Below, piece by piece: positions 10,501 through 20,637 of a stretch of DNA of 64,000 bases (the first letter of the stretch is position 1; the number at the start of each line of letters is the position of its first letter). The DNA lies in NCBI RefSeq assembly GCF_000005505.3, contig NC_016133.3, positions 34,186,737 through 34,250,736 of the forward strand, read 5' to 3'. The notes below the pieces were generated by a model, which made no database searches, was not told where the DNA came from, and saw only the letters and a program-made list of their open reading frames with translations. Origin of the DNA: Brachypodium distachyon. Its lineage: Eukaryota > Streptophyta > Magnoliopsida > Poales > Poaceae. The position numbers and the translations under genes are program-made.

Positions 10501-11339
10501 AAATGCAGAAATGCAAGGATCTTGAAGTCCAGGCCGAGACCCGCACTACCTCTGTCGCGGAGGGGAAAGCCGAGAGATCCCACCTGCTCAGCGTGTGCAG
10601 GCGTGATCTTATCAAGATAGACACGATGCTGACCAGTAAGCTGCCCTTGTCCAAATCTTTTCTCTTTGATCATTTGGCCGAGAACAGCAGTAGGGTGCCG
10701 AGACTCATGACTTCCTTTTTGTCTTTATCAGAATTTTTCCCGCATTCTACCGAGACTGCCCAGGCCGCCGTGATCAAAGCGCGCGGAAGAAGGGATCCAG
10801 CCAGGGCAGTACCTTCAGAGTATGATCTGGAGGACTACCTCGTCAGCATCGCGAGCCGCGTTAAGCCCCTGAAGTCCTTTGGGGTCAACATGCATAACGC
10901 CGGCATTCGCGCCTTCCGAGCTTTGTGGCCGGGAGAAGAGGCTCCGGCTGGCATCCCGGAACTCGCGAAGCGTCTACTAGGAGTGGGGGACCGGCTGAAC
11001 GAGTGGCGGGAGTCGGCTGCTCGTGTCGGCGCCGATGAGGCTTTGTCGTTCGAACTTTCTTGGTACGACGGCATCAACCTCGACGTGCTGCAGTCGATGC
11101 GTGTCGGCTCCCCCTTCCTCTCGGACTCGGAGCTGATCGCGAAGCGTCAAGAGCGGGCTTATTCCTTCATTCAATATGCCGATGTGCATAAGTTTGTGGA
11201 GGGTCCGACAGCCTACGGGGACGAGGAGGCAGCCGAGGAAGACGAGGAAGAAGTCCACGAAGAGATTGTCGTCGAGTCGGCTTCCACTGCGACGGACGCT
11301 CCGAGTACCGGCGCCAACAATCCTTCTGTTTCTTCTTAG
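7540..11339 (+). pseudogene. Antisense gene of the retrotransposon (Transposase_28-like), broken
   Basis: Plus-strand, multi-exon coding region opposite to gag-pol. The first exon (7540-7977 frame) carries the block found in proteins labelled 'putative gypsy-type transposon' (Transposase_28): GEHVVFLAQFERGF, FFGLLPHHLPANAI, CCEAYLGLWP. The frame breaks between about 7930 and 8045 and resumes as KKWLKTFFYVKKSS and then PGFVVGPPKEKKNW, so it is damaged. Splice sites are convincing at 8464 (GTAAGT), 8570 (TTTGTGCAG), 8709, 8947 (GTAAGG), 9025 (CCTGCAG) and 10036 (TTTGCAG). Middle exons are coiled-coil-like (Glu/Ala/Lys-rich); the last frame (10503-11339, 278 aa) ends in an acidic tail. Its role is unknown. 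Such antisense ORFs occur in Tat elements and may act in element regulation; that is inference. Confidence 0.7.
9772..9985 (+). repeat. Tandem repeat, 63-69 bp unit, about 3.3 copies
   Basis: Units start with AGTCGGCCTGAAG at 9772, 9841, 9904 and 9967 (spacing 69, 63, 63). Each contains a small inverted pair (GAAGCTT/AAGCTTC type) and CCGAGATTCAGGC. They lie in an apparent intron of the antisense gene. Confidence 0.85.
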
Positions 11340-12063
11340 TTATGTTAGAAAAAACACTTTAAAGCTTATCAAATCTCCGGGATGCCGAGTGCTTATGTAA
11401 ACAGTTCAAAATATTTTTGGTTGTGAACCACAATATCTTTAATTTGCTTAAGTCTTTTAAGTATTGAGTTCCCAACCGAGTCCCTGAGTCTATTTTTTTT
11501 GCTAGTGAAATTTTATGACTTTGGTTCTTTGTCTGCCTTGTCGGCGTTCGACATATGAATTGCGAAGTCATAGAACATACCTTTCAAAAAAGTTTAAACT
11601 CAAAAAACTCGCTTGGGTATGCCCGATACAGGAAGGAAATGCCGGGTTAGGTAAAATAGCACGTATCTCGGCTCGCTCATTTGCTTATCTCTGCAATCGT
11701 TTTTCATGTGTTCAGTAATTTCATACCCATACTTTAGCTTGCCATGAAGCCGGGTTGCAGACAACAGCGAACTCGTAGAGGGAGTTTTCAGTATCGACAC
11801 ATTACTAAACCGACATAAGATTACACAATCAAGCCACTCCGACACACAAAATGATAAATGCAATACAACACTTAAATAGCATGGAAGTCCCCGAGTTCCT
11901 TTTAAGAACCCGGCGGATAATTTCATTGTCTCCAAACATTCAACAAAAAGGAAAAAACGATACAAATACTCATCTTTCAAGTATGGAACGGATGAAGCAA
12001 AACTACATTCCATGGCCTCTTGGTCTCATCGCCTGACGGGTCCATCCTGTTTGCTTTGGGATC
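11340..12063. other. Spacer between antisense gene and integrase end
   Basis: Internal retrotransposon DNA with no recognised coding sequence. It separates the 3' end of the antisense gene from the C-terminus of the integrase, so the two convergent transcripts would end or overlap here. Confidence 0.6.
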
Positions 12064-13461
12064 CTACGCATCTATAAGATAGTAGGAATCATTGTGTAGC
12101 GCTTTGCTCACAATGAAGGGTCCTTCCCATGGGGGTGACAGTTTATGCATGCCGGCTGTGCGTTGCACAAGTCGGAGCACGAGGTCTCCTTCCCGGAATA
12201 CTCGCGGGTTTACTTTCCGGCTGTGATAACGCCTTAGGTGTTGTTGATAGATGGCGGACCGAGATAGAGCCAATTCTCATGCTTCTTCGAGCAGGTCGAC
12301 ATCATTTTCTCGGGCCTCTTTTACCTCGGCCTTCGTATACATGGTCACTCGTGGAGAGTCATGTTCAATGTCAGCTGGTAAGACAACTTCGCCCCATATA
12401 CGAGAAAGAATGGCATGTAGCCTGTAGAGCGATTTAGAGTCGTCCTAAGACTCCATAGCACAGCCGGGAGTTCATCTAACCAGTATTCTGGAGTGCGTTC
12501 CAGTGGCTCAATCAGCCGAGGTTTTATGCCGGCTAGAACCATGCCGTTTGCTCTCTCAACTTGTCTATTGGACTGAGGATGTGCCACGGAGGCGATATCC
12601 AGCCGGATTTTCTTTTCCGCGCAAAATCGCGTGAAAGGTCCCTTCGCGAAGTTTGTGCCGTTATCCGTGATGACGTTGTGCGGGTAACCGTACCTCAAGA
12701 TGGCGTCTTTCATAAACGATACCGCGGTCTTGCCGTCACATTTCCGTATCGGCTTCACTTCGATCCACTTGGTGAACTTGTCAACCATGACCAAGATATG
12801 TGTCATACCTCCTCGCGCCCGCTTGAAGGGTCCCACCATATCCAAACACCAAACAGCAAACGGCCAAGTAATTGGGATAGTCTTGAGCTCAGATGCCGGC
12901 ATGTGAATCTTGCTGGCATATCTTTGGCAACCGTTGCACTTCCGGACCATGTCCTCTGCTTCTGTAGTGCACTCGGCCAGTAGAAACCGTGCCGGAATGC
13001 CTTGCCCACCAATGTTCTTGAAGAGGCATGATGACCACACTCTCTCTGGTGAATATCCCGGAGTATCTCCTGCTCTTCTGCCGGCTCAATGCATCACTGC
13101 AAGACGTTAGTAATACTTCTCTTGTAGAGTTCGCCATTGATGATAGTGTATGCCTTCGCCCTTCTCTGAATTTGCCTTGCCGACACTTCCTCTTCCAGGA
13201 GGTTCCCATCTTTGAGGTAGGACATTATTGGTTGTGCCCAAGCCGGCACAGGACGAATGGCAAAAACTGGTTCATCTATCTCCATTGGCTCAACAGCCAT
13301 TGCTTCAGCCGAGTTAGGCGCTCAGTCCCCGGGTCATCAGAACCACTGCCGCTGTCAATGTCCATTGGAGTAACGCCATCTTCTGAGCTCGCCGGGATAA
13401 ATATTGACTCTGCTTCGGGTGATGGCTTGATGGATGGCTTGCGTAAATGTTCCAATGCCAC
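12064..13461 (-). pseudogene. Integrase region of gag-pol, broken
   Basis: Minus-strand frames give a linker and zinc-binding part (13461-12889, several frames), the integrase core (13040-12345) and a C-terminal piece (12273-12064). The core holds the zinc-finger end CNGCQRYA and the D-D-E residues: Asp in CLDMVGPF, Asp in ITDNGTNF and Glu in RQVERANG. The usual GNGQ before the last motif is SNRQ here. The C-terminal piece has REGDLVLR and WEGPFIV, the normal end of gypsy integrases. Frame changes between pieces make it non-functional as written. Confidence 0.85.
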
Positions 13462-13476
13462 ACCAGCCGGGATGGC

Positions 13477-13854
13477 CTATCGCGTTGAGCCGAGCTTCGA
13501 CAGAGTGTCGGCTGTCTCATTCTCCGCCCGTGGTATATAATGAAATTCGCACCCTTCGAAGTAGCCACTAATCTTCTGAACATGAAAGCGGTACAGCGCC
13601 ATATAGGCATCCAAAGCATCCCAATTGCCAGAGGCTTGCTGGACCACTAAGTCGGAATCGCCAAAGCATTGAATCCGGTGAACTCCAATCTCTTTTGCCA
13701 TCTTCAGTCCGTGAACAAGTGCCTCATATTCGGCGACATAGTTGGACGTTGCAAAATGAATTTGCAACACATATTTAAGTTGGTCGCGTTTAGGCGAAGT
13801 CAGGACTATGTCGGCACCAAGCCCACTTTTCATTTTGGAGCCATCAAAATGCAT
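13477..13854 (-). pseudogene. Archaeal-type second RNase H of gag-pol
   Basis: About 125 codons with the four acidic RNase HI positions: MHFDGS, AEYEAL, FGDSDLV and RAENETAD. It follows the gypsy RT/RNase H and is separated from it by a single in-frame TAG at 13858-13860 that replaces a probable TGG. Two RNase H domains in tandem define the Tat lineage. Confidence 0.85.
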
Positions 13855-13857
13855 TTT

Positions 13858-14616
13858 CTAGTAGCTGGTTTTGGGTGGCGGTGGTTCATATTCCATCTCG
13901 GCCCAATCTACCAAGAAATCCGCCAGAGCCTGAGATTTTACGGCATCTCGTCTGTCGTACTGCAACGTGTAGGGTGCTAACTCAATAGCCCATTTGGCTA
14001 TCCGGCCGCTTGCATCTTTATTGCTCATGATTTCCGAGATGGGTGCTTCACATATAACCCAGAACTGATGTGCGTCAAAATAATGCTTCAGCTTCTTTGC
14101 CGCCATATAAACGCCGTATGCCATCTTCTGGTAATGGGGATAATTTTGCTTAGACGATGATAACACCTCACTCAGGTAGTATACCGGCCTCTGCACCGAC
14201 TTGCCATCTTCATCTCTTTCCACCACTATGACGGCGCTGACGACTCGGTTTGTTGCTGCTATATACAACAACATCGGCTCTTTGTCCATTGCCGAGGCTA
14301 ATATCGGCATTGTAGCAATCATATTCTTCAGCTCTTGAAATGCCACTTCTGCCTGTTGCGTCCACACAAATTTGTCGGTTTTCTTCATCAGCTGGTATAA
14401 GGGCATTGCCTTTTCACCCAGCCGACTAATGAAACGACTTAGTGATGCTAAGCATCCGGTAAATTTCTGCACATCTTTGAGACATTTTGGCAATTTCATC
14501 CTCTCTATGGCGGCGATTTTCACATGGTTCCTTTCTATACCTCGGCTCGATACCAGGAAACCGAGTAGCTTCCCTGCCGGCACACCGAATGTGCATTTGG
14601 CCGGGTTTAACTTCAT
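13858..14616 (-). pseudogene. RT thumb/connection and gypsy RNase H of gag-pol
   Basis: Contains KCTFGV and LLGFLVSSRGIE (end of the RT palm and thumb), FTGCLASLSRFIS, then the gypsy RNase H region with RPVYYLSEVL and YFDAHQFWVICE. It is in the same frame as the RT block upstream, from which it is split by one TGA at 14617-14619 where the family has Arg (RRFR-MKLNP); CGA to TGA fits CpG decay. Confidence 0.87.
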
Positions 14617-15132
14617 TCAGAATCTCCTCAGATTTGCAAACGTTTCCCGGATATCATCAAGCAGTGTGGGGCTTTCTTTGGTTTTTATGACGACATCGTC
14701 GACATATACCTGCGCATTCTTAACGAGTTGGTCGTGCAAGCATTTCTGCATGCACCTTCGATAAGTAGCCCCTACACTTCTCAAACCAAACGGCATAGTG
14801 CGATAGCAATAAGCCCCGAATGGGGTGATAAATGATGTCTTTATTTGATCATTAGGGTTCAGCGGTATCTGGTGAAAACCAGAGTATGCGTCTACTAAAG
14901 ACAGCAACTCACACCCGGCAGTGGAGTCGATCACTTGATTGATCCGAGGTAATGGAAAAAGATCTTTGGGACATGCCTTGTTCAGGCTGGTGTAGTCGAT
15001 GCACATGCGCCACACCTTGGCAGCAGTTGGGTCGTCTTTCTTCTTCTCGACCATGACCGGGTTTGCCAGCCAGTCGGGATGCAACACTTCCATGATAAAG
15101 CCGGCAGCTAGAAGCCGGGATATCTCTTCCAA
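14617..15132 (-). pseudogene. Reverse transcriptase palm of gag-pol
   Basis: Shows the standard blocks in order: WLANPVMVEKK, WRMCIDYTSLNKACPKD, PLPRINQVID, LSLVDAYSGFHQI, TPFGAYCYRTMPFGL and the catalytic YVDDVVIK. All three catalytic aspartates are present. The upstream portion joining it to the protease (15133-15306) is interrupted by stops. Confidence 0.92.
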
Positions 15133-15306
15133 TATGATTTTCCTTCTGTCGTCGGAGAAGCGTCGAAGGGGCTACTTCACCGGTCTTGCGTCTGGTCTAA
15201 CATGTAATGAGTGCTCAACCAACTACCTCGACACACCTGACGGGTCTTGATTTGACCATGCGAAGATGTCCTGATTCTCACGAAGGAAGCTGGTGAGCTC
15301 GCCTTC

Positions 15307-16050
15307 CTATTTTGCGTTCAGGCCGGCACCAATGATAACGGTGCGGTCCAGGAACTCACTGTTGACCGGGATCTTCTTCGTTTCCTTGGCTGCCTGAAAA
15401 GCCATGCTTCCATGGGGATTGGTCATAGCCGGCAGGCCAATCTGTGCCGACTGAGCCAACGCAACAGCATCTTGCAACTTCTTCTTCTCACCAGCGATAA
15501 CGAGTGACTCGGCCAAAGCAGACCCTGCCGCCGCGCACTCCATCGAACGCTTGTAGTTGCCAGTAATGGTTATGATACCATTCGGTCCCGGCATCTTCAT
15601 CTTCAGATAGCCAATGTGGGTTGTCGCCATGAATTTGGCCAATGCCGGTCTACCAAGCAGCGCATGGTACGGACTGCTGAGGTCCACCACTTCAAACACC
15701 AAGTTCTCGGTTCGACAGTTCTCCCTGGTGCCGAATAAGACGTCAGCTCGGATCTTGCCTACTGGGGCACAAGATACTCCCGGCACAATACCATGAAAGA
15801 TAGTCCGACTAGGCTCAAGCATGTTATCAGTAATGCCGAGTTTGAGCATCGTGTCCCAGTACATGATGTTTATGCTGCTCCCATTGTCAATGAGAACCCG
15901 AGTGAACTTGACGTTAATGTCAGGCCCAATGAGCGTCGGGTCAACCACCAGAGCATAACCACCAGGGTTTGGCATAACCTTGGGATGGCCTGCCCGGCTC
16001 CAGTTGAGCTCCTGTTTCGACCAGTACATAAATTTTGGCACTGCCGGCAT
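15307..16050 (-). pseudogene. Aspartic protease region of gag-pol
   Basis: Contains VLIDNGSSINIMY, the D-x-G-S catalytic loop with Asn in the second place, and HALLGRPALAKF, the conserved LGRP block of gypsy proteases. It lies between the gag end and RT, in the expected order. Confidence 0.85.
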
Positions 16051-16089
16051 AACAGCATTGACCTCCAGCTCCGGCCTGCGCTGACTCTG

Positions 16090-17462
16090 CTAGTCAGTCG
16101 GCTCCGTGATAAAGATCATGTAGCTCTGGTGATACTCCTTGTACTCATTTCTTCCGGCATATTCCGGGATACCTTGGTCTTCCACCTGGTTGACAGCATT
16201 GTTTGCCGAAGGAGGTCCCTGGATCTGGGCGTTAGCGCCTGTGAGCGACGGAGGAGGGGGAAGACGACTTGCCTCGCCCTTCTCGGCCCGCTGCATCCAG
16301 CTGCATTGCTGGGTCATGTGATTTGCCAGTTTGCTGGGATTAGTCGTGTGAAAACGACAAGGCTGATCCAGCATCATCTCAAACGTGTACTTCTGCTTAT
16401 CTTGCCAGGGCTTCTTTGCTCTCCCTTCTTGGCCCACTGCTGATTCCCAATCTTTTGGCGCTGGCTAAAGCCGGCATCGGGTTGATCCTGAATTGCGGCG
16501 ACATGGGCTGGCCCATACCGGTAATCCGGCATGTCGTCCCTTCTCTTGTTGCGGTGATCTTGATGATCATTTCTCCAGAATGCCCCGGGAGGATTATATG
16601 TCGGCTACTCTCTTTGCGGTTCTGCCGGCATCAGCGATGGCTGAGTCGGGTCACCGAGCGCATACATGTCGGTGATCTTGATCATTTCGGACAGAGTAGC
16701 CGGCATTTCTCTTTGCAGCTTCTGCCATAACATGCTGCCATGCCGGCATCCTTGAGCACTTCAGATACCTGCCACGGTTACGCACTTCTCCAACTCGGCT
16801 AGGGTTAGTCAATGCGGTAGAATTGAGACCATGGGCTTTGTTATACTCACGGAGCGAAATATCAAGCTCTTGTCGAGCGCGAGCCACATCGACAGCTTCT
16901 TGCAGCAGTTTTTGGCGCTCCAACTCCAACTCAGCCTGTAGCTGGGCCAGGTTAGCATTTGACGCCACCGGCGTGGTCAGCCGTTCGATGGCGGCCTGGA
17001 GCTGAGTCGGCTTTGGTGGCAGGGCTGATGTGCCGGCTTGAGCAGCTATGTTCTTCGGCTTCTCCATGGGGAACTTCGCCGTTCTGCCGGATTTGCTTGG
17101 GAGCGCGCCACTCTCGGTAGCACCCTTGCCAGCATCACCGTCATGAGCCGTCACCATGACCTCTACAAGGTCAGCGGGGCAGTCGACATGCCGGCCGCGA
17201 ACCGTGTAGACGGCGGGGGGATCTTCGGCCTCCACCACCTGCTCGGGGTACCTGCAAGTACTGTCAGTGGCGACATAAACCTCATGCATGCCGAAGTTGA
17301 AGAAACGGCCGGCGCAGGGAAGCGGTGCGTTGTTGAAGCAGTCGGCGTTGTTGTCGATGAAGCCCAGAGAGCCGAATTTCTGGACCAAACCGGAGACCAC
17401 GCGCTCTCCGGTGACGAGGAAGCTTCCCGTCCGGATGAAAACTCCAGCCAGCGCCGCTGCTG
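16090..17462 (-). pseudogene. Gag region, frameshifted and apparently lacking the capsid domain
   Basis: From the PBS inward the minus strand shows a Gag N-terminus with a coiled coil (LAQLQAELELERQKL, VARARQELD), then directly PATLSEMIKITDMYALGD, a block that normally follows the capsid, then a CCHC-like part (CRFHTTN, HMTQQC). The roughly 200-residue Retrotrans_gag domain expected between the coiled coil and the PATLSEM block is not seen; the gap near 16700-16760 is too short to hold it. Several frames are needed to follow the region. The frame also stays open into the LTR (to 17679), but that part is LTR sequence. Confidence 0.65.
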
Positions 17463-17480
17463 GCCTCACGGTGGGCGCCA
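17463..17480 (-). other. Primer-binding site
   Basis: On the minus strand, two bases after the LTR, the sequence is TGGCGCCCACCGTGAGGC. This resembles primer-binding sites of many grass Tat-type elements, which I recall as matching a tRNA-Arg 3' end; the tRNA assignment is not verified. Confidence 0.6.
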
Positions 17481-17482
17481 AC

Positions 17483-18293
17483 TGTCGTGGTGGTGTCACG
17501 ACAGATGTCATAGGATGGCTTATGTTAGGGCCGATGGACGAAGGAGGATCCGGAGGAGGGAGGACATGATGAGAACCACGCACAAACACAAGAACACACA
17601 CACGATTTACCCAGGTTTGGAGCCCTCTTGTTGAGGTAAAACTTCTACTCCTGCTTGGTTGTATTTGCCGAGATACCAAGATCTACAATGGTGCTCCTTG
17701 AGCAGTTTTCTTGAGGAAGAAGAAGAAGAAGGGGAAAACCCTAGATGACTAAGTGAAGCCCCCTCTCCTGAGAGGGCTAGTGCTCCTATTTATGGATCGT
17801 CCATGTCACACTGACATTTGGACCAAAGGCTAACGTTATCTTCTACGGGCCAAGCCGGGCACGTCCTTCGGTTCCCTCTGGAGCGCACGGCAGGGTACAA
17901 AGCAGCTTTACTTTTCCTGGCACCCGGCAACACGTACAGTGACCACGCGCCGGCTTCCGTCACCGATTCTCTTTCGGTGCTTCTTTGCGCAGTCGCCTGA
18001 CACCGAGACGTAAGCAACGACTGCTTTCCTGTGATAAAGAGGACGTTGTTTTACTTTGCGCCATGTGATAAGGATAAGACCGTTGGCACATCTCGGCGTC
18101 GGCCGAGATCGGAGTACTTGTGCTTATCCTGCAATCATATAAGACAAGATAGAGGTGCCGGCATATACGTGGTATGCCGGCCTGGTATTAGTTTGGCTTA
18201 AAGATTTCGGCGCACATGCTTGTGCCGACTTTGCCTTCGTCATCTTGACTAATGTGTGTCGTCTTGATCCTATCCGGGGTCATCCCCCCGACA
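17483..18293 (-). repeat. LTR (5' LTR in element orientation)
   Basis: Runs from TGTCGTGGTGG to CCCCCCGACA. It would contain the element promoter: on the minus strand CCATAAATAGGA at about 17786-17797 is a good TATA box, with the transcript start expected near 17760. The last base meets the target duplication TAACC. Confidence 0.93.
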
Positions 18294-18298
18294 TAACC

Positions 18299-19589
18299 AC
18301 ATCGAACCCTTAACAGATATCAACCTTCTCACAATAAAATACAATAATTTAGAAAGAACTTTAGGACTTTAATTTTTAACATGTTGTGAATCGTGAGTAG
18401 ACTATTTAAACACGGGCCATGCATGGTTTTAGGCCCAATACATGTGTGAGCTGAATTTTAAAAAATAACTAAATTAATGCTTTTTCCACAAGTGGTACTT
18501 ATTGAAGCCATTTTCTAATATGAAAAGTATGTTTGAAACCGTTTCGAGCTTTTTTTATCTGAGAAACAAAGTAACATGCTCGGCCAAGCCAGGCTTGCCA
18601 TAATACAGTCGATGGGCTTTGCCTTTGACTGGGATTTAAATATGAGGTTGCCTACTATGTGTTGCATATGATTGCCTTCGGATTGTTTGAGATGAAAAGT
18701 TTGTGTTGGTACAGCGCCTCTCTCTGCTCTCTCTCTCTGCTCTCTCTCTGCGCGCGCAGTGGCGGACCCATGATTCAAACGCGACCGGGGCTGAATTTTA
18801 ATGACCAAAAGGCATTCTTAATGTATAGTCAAGTATATTTTACTATGCATGTATATTCAGTGGATGAACACACTGAACGACGGTGGCAAGATTTAAATTT
18901 TAGCATAAAGACACAGTTAATTTCACATTTTGATGGGCTTACAAGTAGATGTGTTTGCTGCTGACACTAGCCCTTGTAAATGTGGACAAAAAGTTCTAAA
19001 CTGACATGCTAGATCGTAGTTCTTTTGGGATTTACTAATGGGGATTATCAATACTCTTGGCTCACGACCAGGGCTGCAGCCCAGGTAGCCCTGGTTCCAA
19101 CTCCAATTGATTTTTCACGCATTACATAAAAACATTGTTTTTCTTGTCTTCTTAGACAATGTTAACGTACGTAATTTACTGAGTTATACGTTACACGTTC
19201 TAGAACCGTGCGGAAAGTTGTACGCAACTTTAACTCATCGAACGCCGCTCCTTTCGGACCTTTCCATTATCCGACGCAACTTTTGTTTGTCACGACTCGT
19301 GAAATCACGCCCGACACATCAATGGTTTGTTGGTTGCGACTAATTAAATATGATTCACATTTTTGTGGTACCCACTGATTCATCCTCAAGCTTAAGGAAG
19401 AACCACGGAAAGAACTATGAAATGTTTTCTTTATGGCAGCAAAAAGGCTGGCTTATACGTTTAGTTCACCAAGGACATCATGAACGTTCATATTGGCATC
19501 CCGCCAACGTGGGACAATCCGAGCCTTACATCACTCGTGGGGTCCAGCTTGGCGAATATTGTCCGGCACGCCGCTTTGGCGCCTGCCTG
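18299..19589. other. Intergenic upstream of the CDPK gene
   Basis: No gene seen. A CT-rich microsatellite (CTCTCTCTGCTCTCTCTC) lies at about 18719-18757. It is followed by CAGTGGCGGACCCATGATTC, and a loosely similar inverted block lies near 19070-19105; this might be a worn hAT-type MITE but the arms match poorly. Confidence 0.4.
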
Positions 19590-19596
19590 TATAAAA
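19590..19596 (+). promoter_or_regulatory. TATA box, probable CDPK promoter
   Basis: TATAAAA in GC-rich surroundings, followed by a pyrimidine-rich leader. A good donor site (CAG|GTGAGA at 19737/19738) lies about 110 bp beyond the expected start, suggesting a non-coding first exon and a 5' UTR intron of about 0.85-0.9 kb before the ATG at 20638. Confidence 0.5.
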
Positions 19597-20031
19597 CCGC
19601 ATCACCCCCTTTGATGCCTCTGTGCTCTCTTCTTCATTTTCTTTCCTCCTGTTAATTATACATTTTGGCCTCTCGAGAAGCCAGGATTCCGGCACCGTGC
19701 CCCCACTTCCCGGCTCCGGTCGAGCCCACTACTTCAGGTGAGATAGTGAGACCCCGAGTACCTTTTCGGCCCCATAGTCACGCCGTTCCAGTTGAGCTAA
19801 TAGTTTTGATCTAGAGTTTGGCTTCTACATTTCTTCTGTTTTGGTCATGGCGACGAGTTTGGTAGAGGGTATGGGTGTAGTGGAGGTTTCATGCGAGCTT
19901 CCCGGTGTACGATTCATAGAGTTCTTGGTTTGTTTCGGTGTCGAGGGATCATAAGATTGATTTGTTTGGGTTTGTGTGCCATAGGCCAATAGCCCGTAGA
20001 ATGCTAAATGGAGCTGCCCAGAAACTCCTAA

Positions 20032-20296
20032 GGCCCTGCTTGGTTCCTCGTTTTGTGGCCCAATACCAGCGTAAGTTACAGCCCGGACTTGATTTCCCCT
20101 CCCGGCCGAAACTTGCGATTGGTTGGTCGTTTTGAGCAGGATCAAAAACGGTTTTGCATTTTCCACCCGGAAAAATATAAACGGCTTACCTTCTCCAAAT
20201 TAATTTCCGACAACCCACGGTTTTCTCCGGTGCCCAGTAGATTACCACCGTAATCTGGTACAGGTGGAAAGTTCCACCGAGCTCCCAAGCGGGGCC
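20032..20296. mobile_element. Tourist-like (PIF/Harbinger) MITE, 265 bp
   Basis: Ends GGCCCTGCTTGG and the inverted CCAAGCGGGGCC, flanked by the 3 bp duplication TAA (20029-20031, 20297-20299). It lies in the inferred 5' UTR intron of the kinase gene. Confidence 0.75.
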
Positions 20297-20637
20297 TAAA
20301 TGTTGTTGTAAGATAGTGCATCAAGTTGGTAATGTTGCTCCAATGGACAAGATGAAACAATAGGTAATTTTGTAGTTACCACATGTGCTATTGTTTTTGT
20401 TTGTATTTGGTAAGAATCACAAGATGATTTTGTTTTGTTACCGAGTCCTCCGTAAGGCTAGAATATATTTTGCTGATTGGAAGTACGAGTTCTTGTTAGG
20501 GTTCACAACTGGCATGCACTGGGGTCTTCTTATATATAGAAATTCTCCAATCGTCCTGTGCTAAGTGTTGTGGAATATTCAGTAGGTACCTAACTTGCAT
20601 TCCGTATGATGTAGAATATACTTCAATTTTTGCGGGT

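Larger units (their letters stand above)
5895..18293 (-). mobile_element. Ty3/gypsy LTR retrotransposon, Tat lineage, 12.4 kb
   Basis: Near-complete element inserted with a perfect 5 bp target duplication TAACC (5890-5894 and 18294-18298). LTRs are 812 and 811 bp. In element orientation (minus strand) the order is LTR, primer-binding site, gag, protease, reverse transcriptase, RNase H, a second archaeal-type RNase H, integrase, a long spacer holding an antisense gene, polypurine tract, LTR. Integrase after RT marks Ty3/gypsy; the extra RNase H and the antisense ORF before the 3' LTR are hallmarks of the Tat lineage (Retand, Grande, RIRE2 types). All coding regions carry stops or frameshifts. 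I count about 36 substitutions plus one indel between the LTRs, roughly 4.4%; at 1.3e-8 per site per year that implies insertion about 1.7 million years ago. Confidence 0.93.

Noticed and set aside
17483..17679. Extension of the gag frame upstream to 17679
   Set aside because: These bases are LTR; the primer-binding site lies inside the frame, so the extension is fortuitous.
18760..19110. Possible hAT-type MITE (CAGTGGCGGACCC left end)
   Set aside because: The right end matches poorly and no 8 bp duplication was found.
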